From assembly GCA_032629725.1 (NCBI GenBank), contig JAFEVB010000002.1:62001-126000 (forward strand): a DNA stretch of 64,000 nt, written 5' to 3'. The position numbers were made by a program, and so were the translations under genes. The stretch comes from Gremmenia infestans. Its lineage: Eukaryota > Ascomycota > Leotiomycetes > Helotiales > Hamatocanthoscyphaceae. Shown piece by piece: positions 53,338-64,000 of the stretch. Every line of letters starts with the position of its first letter. Positions within the stretch are counted from its first letter, which is position 1. Below the pieces are notes generated by a model. The model had not been told where the DNA came from and searched no databases. It saw only the letters and a program-made list of their open reading frames with translations.

Positions 53338-56117
53338 TTATATTGGTAGCGTTAAAGCCGCCACGGAGGATAATTTCGAGTGTGCCTGCATAAGGGTTAG
53401 CCTTGGATTCAAACTTTAAGGCGAAGTACGCGCTCATGAAAGTGTACGAAAGGACTCACATAAGACTTTGTCTCCCACGAGAAGCCACTGGGTTTTGCAA
53501 ATGTCATGACTATTCCGACAATCGTTTCGCCCTCTGGTGCACGAAGCGTTTTCCAGTTCCCCACTTCCTTTTCGCCCCAGTATACTTTCCGACGAAAGTT
53601 CGTTCGAAGCTAAGCTTGATATTAGCGCATACTTCTTGCTTATTCCTAATACTAGAGAGTCTAAAGATGAGGTGAGATCCATTCTTACCTTAATAGCTTT
53701 AGGCGATTCATGCATTGCAAATGAAATTTCATCAACAAACTCTCCTCCCATTCCATCGATGACAAAATGAGAACAGTGGTCCTCAGCCCACTCACTTCCA
53801 TCTTTCTCATTCTGGATGCCAATTATGCGCTGCCCTGTGTTGTAGTCTGAGCTGAACTCGGCCTTGATACCGCAAAGGTCATGGACTGGGCGTTTGAACG
53901 CCACACCATCATCCCAGCCTGACACGTTGCCGCCGACGACTACATAACCAGTCAAACGTCTAAGACTCTGAAGCTCTTGCCGGTCTTTGGCCCAGATAAG
54001 TGCTTGGTGTGGGACAAGGTCATCGTGGACATCATGCGACAAGTGCCCAGAGTTTCCCGGTTGCGTGGATAGATTCTGGACGAGTCGGAGGGTGGGATGA
54101 TTCCAAACCGGGTCTGTAAGGATTTCAATATAGTCGTCTTTCCACAGCCAACTTTGTAAAGTAGGAAGCTGTGGAATGTCAACTTGAGAATTCTTCCGAG
54201 CAAAAGAGTAGTCATCCAAGTCTGGTCGCTCGGTTTCAAGTAGACCGATGCGGACAATCTGCTTTTCCGGCTAATTGATCACAATGTCAGGTATTGACTT
54301 GGCCGGTCTTCTCAGAGATGTGCTTACACCAGTTTGACCCATGACTCCTACCACAGTCATACCCTCCGAGACTAATAGGGGACGCCTAGAATGGCCCTTG
54401 TCGGTCTCTCCGAAATGAGCCTCTACGCCAGATCTTCGAAGGATCTGGTTTTCTTCGTCAGTGATGCGCTGTCTTCACATCGAATTATCTTCATCACATT
54501 GAATCAATGCCTAACTTACAGTGATGCCCTTAATAGAAGTGATCGTCAAATCGCCAGTTGTACGGTTTTCTACACGCCGTGGCATTGCGTGTAAGCACAA
54601 TACAGGGAGATGGAGGATCAGCCCGGTGACCCAATCTCCTTTCTCAAGAACTAGAGCCTGCCTCGAAACCCCCTCCAATGCGTAGTCTCTTCCGAAAAGC
54701 CGACGATGACCGTTGACGCTCAGAGATACCCCTATTAATGATCCTTCGGCGTCCCAGAATATCTCTAAGATGTTTTTGTCAGAGTAAACATCCTCCCAAG
54801 ATCGAACCCAATATGCGACGGCTTTATCCTTCCTAGGTGGCATTGGAAAGCATACTACAGGCATTTGTACACACGTAGACAGTTTGCGAAGCATCCTTTC
54901 AACATGATCCAGATTTGGCGAAACTTCCTCTACGCATCGAGGCAGATATCGATCCGCAAGCTGTTCGCAAACGCTCCAAATGCGACGTCGGTTTGCAATT
55001 CCCATAGATGGGCCTTTCATCCCGATTTTCGAAGTTGTGATATTGTCCGCCCACGCGAGGAGTGACTTAAAGTTGATGCCTTCGAACGCTTCGGAATCGT
55101 CCATCAATTCATGAAGTTCAAAGAACCATGGCATGGCTCTCTTGATGCGTTCTTTCCAGAAATTCTCGTTGCCCTGAAAGGCAGACTGAATGGGCCATGA
55201 TACTTTTCCAAGATCAAGTAGAGCCTTGACAGGGAGAAGGTATGATAACTTATAGACAAGATCATATGGGAGTTTTGCAAAGGGGTCATGTTTGACCCCG
55301 CGTCCGAGATCGAGGTTGGAAGGCGAAAGATTAAATTCACCACCTGCAATTAAGGTCACCAACTGGTTCACGATGTCTGATTCAATCGTGGGGTGGGAGA
55401 CGAGAAATTCTTCTCCTGGATTAGATTCCCAGAACTGCTCTTCAGCAGGACCCGGGTTGCCATAGTCCAGGTTTAGACGAGAACTACAGTCCTCGGACAG
55501 CTCCTGCATGACGCTGTAAAGGAGGTCTTTATCGATTTTGGCAACATTGGATGTCCCAGTCAAGGCCTTCGACAGTAGTTCGTAGCAGCACCAGTGGAAT
55601 GGGAACACAATACAGTTTTGGTTGTCGAAGTCGCGATAACACGAGAAGTCATCTTCTTTGTAATTTGGATCATCACCAGCCTCAACATCCACCCCACCAT
55701 AATCCGAGTACTCACCTGGTCCGGAAACAAAGGCTCTAGAGATCCAATGAGCAAATGCCAGGGATCTAGCTTCTAAGAGACCTACTTGCTTACTCCTGGG
55801 GCTTCGACATTGAATCCTAAAATGTGAAGTGTGTTGCTCCACTCGGTATCACTTTTACTAATGATGTCGGGATCGTAATTGTGCTCCTCGTCGTAACTAC
55901 CCAGGGACTCATTGTCGTCTGCTTCATCCTCTTCGTCTTCTTTGTCCTCTTCTTTCTCTGCTTCGTCGCCATTCTGGTCCTCGTGCTCGTTGCCTTCACG
56001 ACCACCAGGACCTTGTGGGAAACGGCGGTGAAATCGGAGCGTGCGGGGCTTAGGGGAGACCTCAGCTCCCCCAAATGATCCACCGCAAATGGCGCAGTAG
56101 CAGTCCCAAGATCCCAT
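53338..56117 (-). CDS. F-box protein with C-terminal DUF7600-like region
   Basis: Probable substrate adaptor of an SCF ubiquitin ligase. Proposed exons, minus strand: 56117-55859, 55772-54520, 54468-54328, 54270-53689, 53609-53460, 53385-53338; 2433 nt, 810 residues. The N-terminus has a Cys-pair motif (CYCAICGG), then a long acidic stretch. In exon 2, AFVSGPGEYSDYGGVDVE is followed by the F-box FAKLPYDLVYKLSYLLPVKALLDLGKVS (about residues 240-270). The later exons carry the typical large C-terminal domain (WVRSWEDVYSDKNILEIFW, FLRGIKAEF-type region, AIKLRTN, YWGEKE, APEGETIVGIV). The short exons are supported by frame and by sequence flow. The first intron is uncertain: an 86-nt intron (55773-55858) keeps frame, but the sequence inside it also reads like protein. 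Confidence 0.72.
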
Positions 56118-57457
56118 GATGATACTTGAATCTCTGCCAAGTGTGGTTGAACGTGACGGACGGAGCGGAAAGTACTAGTCGGGGTCTAGTGGTAAAATTT
56201 GTTAGAGACAACCTGGTGTGGATCTTGGAAAGGGCATACATTCTCAATTGCCCCACTACCCACTTCTGCCTATGGGTAGCTTGTTCTTGCGGTTGAATGA
56301 AGCTTGCTTTGTATGCTATTCATATTGCATAGTAAATTAAAGGAAAATTGCTTATCGCAAGGTTTGCAGGATTTGTCATCAGTCTTTGGCCATCAATAAT
56401 GGGGAAGTCATGTGACAGGAAATTTGCATAGATCGAACAAGAGTCTCACGCTAATATAGGAGGTAACAATCAAATAATACAATAGAATGCTCTAAGCAAG
56501 CTAAATATATGACATTGTCACAGGACAGCAACATCACGTGGGTGGATCACGGTATCTAACCCCCTGATTCATATATAGAACGTCAAGGCTCAAGTGCCAG
56601 CCCTTTACGGGCAAAGATCAAAGCCAGCAGTCAAAACCACCCGCATTACTAGGTCAATAAACAGTAAGCCAATAGAAACCCGCAAACCCTAGAAAGAATG
56701 AACAATCAACTTCATGAGTCCAATCCACACAATGAGGTACCCTAGCGGCCAACAAAGCTAGTACTAGACGAACGAACGAACAGTTCCCAAAACTCCGGAA
56801 ACACTACTTACCTAGGCCATTCATGGCCGCATAGTTAACGACCAGGTTAACAAGGCTGGTTTACCGCGCGACTAGACAGACGCATGGACCTAAAGCTAGC
56901 CTGTACTGTGCCGTAGCTGTACTTGCACTGTAGCCGCTGCCATGGATGGTTATGTGCTTTGTTTAATGTTTGTGGTGCTTATATTTTATGCGGTGTGTTG
57001 GTGGGTGAAGGTGGGGGTTAGGTGGAAGAGTTGGGAATTGCATGAAGATGGGAGATTTGAAGGTCTTGATATGAACTCAGAATTGGTGAAAATCTCTTCT
57101 CTAGTTCGAGGATGTGGGTCGCGTGCAAAGAGACAGCTGTTGCGGCTCTTGCGTGTATGATGAGGAACGAGTCTTGAGGACATTCATTGTCTGGGGTGAG
57201 TTGTAAAGCTCTCAGGGAAGTTTAGGTAAAAGGAAGGGAATGACACGGGGTTGACGCGTGATTGTATTGAAGACAAGTCGATATACGTTTACAGTATTGT
57301 GCCTACTATTCCATACACATAAATAATCTATTGAAACATTATCAACACCATTACCTGCCATGAATCATAAAGTCGTGATAAAACAAGCGCATAATTGTCC
57401 AATGTACTCCACGCGTTATCCCATCCCATCCCGAGGTATCATAATCATAGCGCAAAA
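56118..57457. other. Intergenic, no confident gene
   Basis: Upstream of the F-box gene and downstream of the C2H2 gene. A 72-residue frame at 56942-57160 (plus) begins with a hydrophobic segment, but no support for expression is visible. Confidence 0.4.
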
Positions 57458-59098
57458 TCAAACATCATCTTCGCCATCAGCATCAGCATCGATATCATCA
57501 CCTGTAACCCTCGCACCGTTACCAAGAGCAAGCTTGAAGCTACCTCCAGGTCTCCCCTCGATAATCCTCTCAGCCATCGCCCAGCTAACAAGCAAATCAT
57601 CATCACCCTGCTCTACATCCATGTCAGGAGCAGTAGTCGCCTTCTCCAAATGCTTCCCCACATGCTCCATTCGATCATCCCAGCAACCGCTCCCCTCAAA
57701 CTGCGTCCCGCACTCCCTCAGAGGACACGCAAGTCTCGTGGGCGGGTGTCTCTTAACAACCAAACAGCTAACCTGCAACCCCTTCAACCGCTCTTCCCAA
57801 TCCGCGTTCTTCTTATTCTGCCTCTTGACAGAAAACGGAGCATGCATTCTTCTCAAATGCTGCGTGAATAAGTCCTTGCGATTGAACTCGCTGGCTTTCT
57901 TTACGCACGCTCCGAGGTCGCAAACCCAAGCGCTGAGGTTTAGATGTTGGGATGAGACATGTCGTTTCCATTCATTCTTGCTAGCGAATGTGGATGGGCA
58001 CCCAGCAAAGGCAAAGACGCAGGTGTAGGCGCGGGTATGCGATGTTGCGATGTGACGTTGGAGAGAAGTAGCATCTTTGAAAGGTGCATGATCGCAAGAC
58101 TTGCACGAGACCTGCCCCTTGCCCTTAGGAGACATCTTGGTGACACGGCTGTTCTTCACAGCAGAAGAGCCGGATTTGAATGGGTGGCGTTTGCGGGTGC
58201 GGGTGGAACGAGGGCTGTATTCGGTGTCGGAAGGCGCTTCGGTTTTGATGGTGTCGTGTTCAATGTCCTCTTCATCGCCTTCTGCGTCCATTTCGGAGCC
58301 GAGTTCTATGTCTTGATGCGCTAATCCGGACGCTTCAGGTGAGCCTTCGCTCTTGATAGAGCGGCCGAGTCCTTCATCAGTTGGGGGGCTGTCGACTTTG
58401 ATGGTTCTGTTGTCGGTCTGCATCATATATTCGGCCTTCGTTTCCATGGCCGCATATCCTTCATCTGCGTCCCATGACTCCTGTGGATCTGCAAATACCT
58501 GGATTTGACTCATATTGACACATGGATACCCGGTAGTCTGAGAGATGAATTGGGACTGTGAAGCTCCCAACCATTGATCAGGAAATCCTTGGCTAAGGTA
58601 AGATGAAGCATGTTGCACTGAGTAGTCCTCTCGTGGTTGTACCTGTGGAGAGTACTGGGAACTGTACCATTCTCCCTCGGGTCCTGGGGTTCTGTCATCG
58701 CCAGAGCTCGAAGCAGGGTCGCTATATGATTGGCATGGAGAAGGTATTCGAACTCGAGCAGCTTGTGGTAGAGACGAGATTGGGGCTGAAGGCCGATTTA
58801 GACCTTGGAGATAGCCGTGTCGCTGATGTTGCATCGGATCCGCGGTGAAGAGGTTTCTCTCCGGTTCAAACATGAACCGATCAAGAGGTCTTTGTGGTTG
58901 TCTTTGCCACGCCATCTGGGAATCTTGGATCTCGTCCTGGATTTGGCCGGAGCTTCGAAGGTCAGGGTGGACGTTATCGATCCAAGTAGTGTTTCGTGAA
59001 TCCAGCGGGTCTTCTTGTGAGTATAACTGGGAGTTTGCCATGCTATCATTGAAGAAGGGCGGGACCCGAGAAGAACCGCATCCCCTGTTATATGCCAT
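57458..59098 (-). CDS. C2H2 zinc-finger protein (1)
   Basis: A single-exon nuclear protein of 546 residues, presumably a transcription regulator. The first 300 residues are Gln/Ser/Pro-rich and disordered, as in an activation region. A basic patch (RTRKRHPF) may be a nuclear localisation signal. Four C2H2-type fingers follow from about residue 335: CKSCDHAPFKDATSLQRHIA, then CVFAFAGC with STFASKNEWKRHVSSQH, then CDLGACVKKASEFNRKDLF with HLRRMH, and CPLRECGTQF with HVGKH. Spacings are long and irregular, as in fungal-specific C2H2 families rather than TFIIIA-like arrays. The acidic C-terminus ends DADADGEDDV. It shares the SKN(E/D)WKRH..SQH finger with the gene at 61234, and so belongs to the same family. 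Confidence 0.85.
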   Translation of the reverse strand: MAYNRGCGSSRVPPFFNDSMANSQLYSQEDPLDSRNTTWIDNVHPDLRSSGQIQDEIQDSQMAWQRQPQRPLDRFMFEPERNLFTADPMQHQRHGYLQGLNRPSAPISSLPQAARVRIPSPCQSYSDPASSSGDDRTPGPEGEWYSSQYSPQVQPREDYSVQHASSYLSQGFPDQWLGASQSQFISQTTGYPCVNMSQIQVFADPQESWDADEGYAAMETKAEYMMQTDNRTIKVDSPPTDEGLGRSIKSEGSPEASGLAHQDIELGSEMDAEGDEEDIEHDTIKTEAPSDTEYSPRSTRTRKRHPFKSGSSAVKNSRVTKMSPKGKGQVSCKSCDHAPFKDATSLQRHIATSHTRAYTCVFAFAGCPSTFASKNEWKRHVSSQHLNLSAWVCDLGACVKKASEFNRKDLFTQHLRRMHAPFSVKRQNKKNADWEERLKGLQVSCLVVKRHPPTRLACPLRECGTQFEGSGCWDDRMEHVGKHLEKATTAPDMDVEQGDDDLLVSWAMAERIIEGRPGGSFKLALGNGARVTGDDIDADADGEDDV

Positions 59099-61233
59099 GG
59101 TCGAGTTCTAGGCCGGAGTCGCAGGTCGTGATGTGGTCACTAACAGCGCTTATCAAGTTTGTGAGACCAAGATGGAGATTGAAGTGGATGATGACCAGCT
59201 GGAGGCCCAATGAAATTGTGGATATTGATTGTGTTTGTTCGCTTCCTGTACAAAGAGGGCTTTGCAGTGAATAGCAATATCAGGGCGTTGTTGATAGGTA
59301 CTATCAGATTGGACAAACCAATACTGGGCAAAACCTTTAGAACAAACAAACTCGAAGTTAATTACGCACAGATATATGCTTATCCACAGTACATATTCTA
59401 GTCAGATGATGAGGCGACACATGGATTGAGTTGGTGTGCGGAAGCAATGGGGGCGAAGTAAGGTATTGCAAAAGGGCGCAGTGCTGGAGAAATGTAGAGG
59501 AGGGACGACATAAAGTAGAGATAGTTGAGCCAAGCCCCAGCATGTCCTCCACATTGCCAACCGACCATAAACCATGGCGGCGTCCCGATACACAGAAAGA
59601 GCCTCAATTCCATGCGCGAACGGAAAGAAGCTTATGAGGGCAGGGTCTACAAACAGCGCACCTAGTACTGCATATGCATACCCCTGAGAGGACCATGGAC
59701 CTGTGTTGGTGGTCAGGTGGGGGGGGAAGAGACCTGGCGCTGCGCCTCGAAGGATACTGCCAAGGAGCGGGAAGTTGTCGCACCGTCGATGAGTGGTTAC
59801 TTCGACCGGGCAATCGAGTTTGGAAGGGTAGAGTTCAACTTTCTTTTTCCCAGAGATGTATGGCTCGTGTACCAATCATCGTTCCGAGATCCCCTGCGAA
59901 CCATTAGGCGGACAAGGCAACCATCAGGCAGGCAGACTTCAATATCAAGCAAAAGCACCACCACGCCTAAGAGGGCATAATTCCAATGCCCGGTAGATAG
60001 AAATGAAATGTCAAAATCTCGGTGTGCTGTGGTACTAAGATGTCATTCGAAATAACCTTCTCCAAGACGCGCAATGGCAGAAGCTTCATGCCGAGACTCG
60101 AGAAAAGGATCTTCGTGGATCGAAAGAGTAACCTTATTATTGCAGGCCGCAAACATGCGGCCCTCTAAATGGGGATGACATGGAGGCCCCATTGTGGCCT
60201 TGATCGGTAAATAAACCATCTCAATTGGCCCCCATGAAAGGATTTTACGAATCCAAGCGGCTATAATGCCATCTTCTATCACGGATCCGTAGAATGTGGT
60301 TGTGTTCCGGTGTGGTGGGAGCTCTTTTTGCTTTTTCTGAATTGCGGCCCTGAGTGAGAGTTGCATCCCCAGGGCCGTCGATGAATCAAAATCAGCACAC
60401 GATAGCGTCTTTAAAAATGCCCCCAGGGCAGCCTCACCCTCTCACTCACACTAACATTCAGACTCACTTCGCCCCGCATGGTGGGGTTGTTGAAGCTAGA
60501 ACATTCAAGGACACCGAGTTTGTGTTGTGCGTAAGATGCACCGCACGAGATTGTGGTGTGCAGTGAGTGAGAGTGGCTTAGGGTCTCCATGGCACCCAAT
60601 GAGAATAGCGCGCAACACACCATAGGAAGCCTATTCGGTGTCAATAAGCGACTGGGCTCCCGTTCAGGCATTAATTAGCATATTATTATAATTGAGTAAG
60701 CGATATATAGACGTCAGCTGCGGCTGAGAAATGGTTATCGCTACTGGAGATTTGAATCCAATCGAAATCGGATCACGGCTTCATTCAATCAAGGTTGATC
60801 TGGAAGGGTGTATAGAGTATGTCAACACTGACGCGCCGACGTATTCATCGGCGACCATGCGTTTGTGTAAGGAGCCAAGAATCCAGGACTGTGTCCCGTC
60901 CCTTGGTGTCCTTCATACAATTAATAGTTACGTGCAATATATGATGTTCAAAACAAGAAGTGTCAGGAACGCCATGATATCTGCCACCTATTCCATCCCG
61001 TTAAAGATTTCTATATCCAAACTCATAAATTTCGGGACATTAATACTCGTGAATCATCACCTCTTCAAAGTTAAGAAAGAAAGATAACCCTTGAGATTCT
61101 CAAATGGGAAGTCACATGCGGAAAACAGTCCCAAGTGACTTATTCAGTTTCATGTCTGCGTGACTCTCTAACGCAATACTGGCAGAAGGTATGCGCATTG
61201 TCGCAACTAGTACAACTCTGGTTGAATTTTGGG
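59099..61233. other. Intergenic, 2.1 kb, no confident gene
   Basis: No gene I can support lies between the two C2H2 genes. The frame at 59402-59875 (minus) would need a TTG start. The ATG-started frame at 60731-61087 (plus, 118 residues) has no recognisable domain or signal. The gap may hold the C2H2 (1) promoter and long UTRs. Confidence 0.4.
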
Positions 61234-63996
61234 TTATGTCCCACGCGGCATTGACACTATGCTTATATTAGCGGATCCACAAGTATCCGATGCAGATCGG
61301 TGGCTTACACAATATATCGTAGTTTCCACGTTTGTGGCTGTTTTGTGTTGTTTTTGTGGGCGGCTATTTTCATCCCCGCTGCTGTGCTTTCTTTTCGGGC
61401 TGCGGGGACGGTCCCCCAGGATTATTGCATCAGCTGGAGATCCACCAGCCGCACCCGTAGAGGCGGGTGATATTCCAATCAAAGACCCAGAACCCGAGAC
61501 GTCAGGACCAGAATCATGACCGTCTTTCCCGGCTAGGGCATCCGAATGAGCATCTCCTTTCGGTTTGTCACTATCTACGGGAATCCAATCCTGGATACTT
61601 TGCTTGAGGAAGTTATGTCGTCCCATAAAGTGGTCATCAATATGATCGAAGCGCTCGGTCCACGCGTCCATTCCCTTCTTCTTGAGCTCCACAAGCTTAA
61701 TGCAGAATCCACACCAGAAACGGGCCTGGCAATTACGGCCGATGCGACAGGCTTCGAGCTTGTTCTGGACAGCCTCTTCATCAGATATGTGGTGCTCTTT
61801 GCCAATATGCTCTTGGAAGGTCTGCTTGCGGTAACAGACCTTGGCGCAGCCTCCTCCTTCGGGGCGCTCCTCATCGCATCGCCATGTCTCTAGCTGGAAA
61901 TGCTGAGAGTTCTCGTGGCGCTTCCAGTCGTTCTTGCTGCCAAATGTCTTGCTGCACGTCAAGAACGTGCAGCCATAAGGCCTCTCGTGCCGCTTCATGT
62001 GTTTTCTATAGCTTGTCAATAGGAATTAGGTATAGCTGGAGGAAACATACTTCAACTCGCAAGGACGACCTTTAAATTTCTTGCACGACTGGCACGTAAC
62101 TTGGTTATCACTCTTGTTGCTGGCCGCAGACCCAAGGTTTTGTATCTTCGGTGAAGTACTCCGTTCGGTTTGGAATATGTATCCTGCGTCGAGAATGGTC
62201 TTCACCACCTTTTGTACTTGAGACTCGTGGATCTCTCTGTCTAGCGATGGAGAGTCTACAATATTAATATGAGAGATGGTCCCGTTTGTGGGAAGATGAG
62301 CCTCATGTGGACTTGAATGCCATGAATATTCGGATGCGCTCCTTCCGTTAGGCAGACTGTTTCGTTTCATGTCCTGAGTATGAGTACGATCATTGGACAG
62401 ATCAGTACTAATTGCGCTGGACAATGCATTTCGGATCACTTTGGTAAGGGCTTCTTCTGCGGCTGAGACTTCATTCTGCCTTGTAGCCTTACCTTGAGAC
62501 TTTGAGTCCCGTTTGGGATTAGGGCTAGGGTCATCATTAATCAAAATTGCTGAATCGGTGTTGCTCGCTGGAGCCAGAACACGTTCCAATGGACACATGT
62601 TTCCACCGACCCCGGTTGGGGGCTGAAAAACATCCAAGGGTTGCACCGTGCTAGGATGAGATGGCCCAGGGAGAGGAACCCTATCATCCGGAGGCACACG
62701 CTTGGCCTTAAACTTATCCAATTGGGGAAGTATGGGGGCTATAGAAGCTACGGGTGCCATTGCTGGAGATTCCGTGGAAGACAGAACGTCGGGATAAAAA
62801 CCTTTCCATTCAGGCTCGGCTCTCCGGAAATTTGCAAAGTTATCATTGGTAGACGGTGCTGTTGCTCTGGGGAGATCTTGGAAAGTTTGTTGAGAAAATA
62901 GGTTATCTTGATCGACGTCGAGCGTCGCTTTCTCCCAGAACTCTGCGCTAAGATGCATCAGCGTCATGCTTACGCTGTTGCACGAATCCAGCTTACCGTC
63001 TTATCATGTCATCAGAATCCTCGTCTGTGAGCAATTGATGGCTATGGACTCGCTTCAGATGGCTCCTAAAGTTATCTAGACGTGGCCAAGTCTTCTCCTT
63101 GGATTTGCATCCTGTAACGTGACATCGATACATCTTTGTTGGGACTGACTCCGAGATAGCAGCGGGATGCTTGCTCTTCGTATGTCTATCCAGGTCGTTT
63201 GTCGTACTGAATCCCTCGGTCCGTAGGCATCCTGCAACCGTGCACTTGAAGGGCTTCCTGTGCCGCAAGTCGTGTTTCCTGGGTATAATTAGCTCAATTC
63301 ACACAAACAAGGTCAAGCGCCATACTTTAGTTCAGATTGAGTTTTAACTAGCTTATGGCATGTTGGACAGACCAGACTAGGGATATTAGATCCTGTTGAT
63401 ATTGGAGCAGGAGGAGTCCAAGATTCATTAGTCCTCGAATCACGTTGCTGCACTGAGTCGTTAAATCCGTTGAATGGCTGAAAATTCTCAACATGGCCTG
63501 CTAAGCTTTGGCAGTCCTGGTCTCGTTCCGTAACATCGGCGCTAAGCACTGAGGTATTACCAACACTACGTCTGGTTCCATACCCAGAATCTGAATGTGA
63601 AACTCCAAACTGAACTGATCCTGCATCGGAGGGATTTGGCTGTCGATACTGATTTCCATAGGAAATTGTATTACGATTACCTATTTGTCTTGCATTGACT
63701 TTTTCTTCCGATGCGATCTCTGGGATGACCTTGGGGATCCAAGGCCCATCATTGCCCTCGTACCATTGATAAAGCGGATCCTGAGTTGGACCACGGGGCT
63801 GGCAATCAACAGACAAACCATGTATTCTGGACATATTTGAGGATCCATAGGGACCATCCCCAAATCCATGCGGCTGCAAAATGGGATCCCAAGTATTGGA
63901 TCCTGATGCTGACGGACTCGGCAACGTCCTTGAGCTATTCAGATCAATGTCAATCTCCACTGGCCGTGGTGGGAACTCCAAAGGAGGAGGAGCCAT
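61234..63996 (-). CDS. C2H2 zinc-finger protein (2)
   Basis: An 873-residue zinc-finger protein. Exons, minus strand: 63996-63326, 63278-62997, 62947-62051, 62005-61234; 2622 nt, all junctions in frame. There are two finger groups. The first spans exon 1/2: CPTCHKLVKTQSELKKHDLRH, then CTVAGCLRTEGFSTTNDLDRH and CHVTGCKSKEKTWPRLDNFRS. The second spans exon 3/4: CQSCKKFKGRPCELKKHMKRH, CTFLTCSKTFGSKNDWKRH and a Cys-rich stretch with FQEHIGKEHH. The introns fall at the same place in both finger groups, straight after SELK/CELK, which points to internal duplication of an exon pair. The regions between are disordered. The ATG at 63994-63996 is four bases from the window edge, so upstream exons or a 5' extension cannot be excluded. 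Confidence 0.85.
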
Positions 63997-64000
63997 GTCC

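Noticed and set aside
56942..57160. 72-codon frame with a hydrophobic segment
   Set aside because: Short, isolated, no evidence beyond an ATG and a hydrophobic stretch, which occur by chance.
59402..59875. Minus-strand frame of 157 codons
   Set aside because: TTG start and no recognisable family.
60731..61087. Plus-strand frame of 118 codons
   Set aside because: ATG present but no domain or composition supporting a real protein; kept only as intergenic.
1..64000. rRNA, tRNA or CRISPR features
   Set aside because: I looked for tRNA box sequences and regularly spaced repeats by eye and found none that I could support; a tRNA scan would be needed to exclude a tRNA.

Overview
The window reads as nuclear DNA of a filamentous ascomycete (Pezizomycotina; Leotiomycetes is a guess from overall protein flavour, not shown). 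The reasons are short GT-AG introns of about 45-130 nt, Zn2Cys6 and C2H2 regulators, a UncA-type kinesin-3, a NACHT/ankyrin NLR, F-box and LOV proteins, and small secreted proteins. I rebuilt the multi-exon genes by hand from splice sites. Every accepted multi-exon model keeps frame over all junctions unless stated. I saw no rRNA, tRNA or CRISPR.

Layout. 1-7 kb holds housekeeping genes: a small membrane protein, an alkaline ceramidase (8 exons, one of 13 nt) and the mitochondrial metalloprotease OMA1. 7.2-22.6 kb looks like one metabolic gene cluster. It contains an Mtr-type amino acid transporter, two paralogous NtaA/SnaA-type flavin monooxygenases (9.6 and 17.7 kb), an MDR/enoyl-reductase-like oxidoreductase, an alpha/beta-hydrolase-fold protein with an odd active site, a CYP504-like P450 and a Zn2Cys6 regulator. 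The set fits uptake and oxidative conversion of a small nitrogenous or aromatic compound, or tailoring of a small metabolite; no PKS or NRPS is present. No flavin reductase, the usual partner of NtaA enzymes, is encoded here.

23.1-25.7 kb carries an unfamiliar large protein with a zincin-like HExxH motif split by a GC-AG intron, and two apparent single-base losses in homopolymers. 26.8-31.8 kb is the kinesin-3 gene. 34.2-35.5 kb encodes a probable GPI-anchored secreted protein, 36.5-39.2 kb a LOV photoreceptor-like protein, and 39.8-46.0 kb a 1994-residue NLR with a very long ankyrin array. 46.4-47.9 kb is a repeat-rich, gene-poor tract with a 12-nt minisatellite and a perfect short inverted repeat. 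47.9-50.9 kb encodes a large, mostly disordered protein of unknown function.

51.6-64 kb carries a small secreted DUF7907-like protein, an F-box protein whose first intron is uncertain, and two related C2H2 zinc-finger proteins on the same strand. The second of these starts only 4 bases from the window edge.
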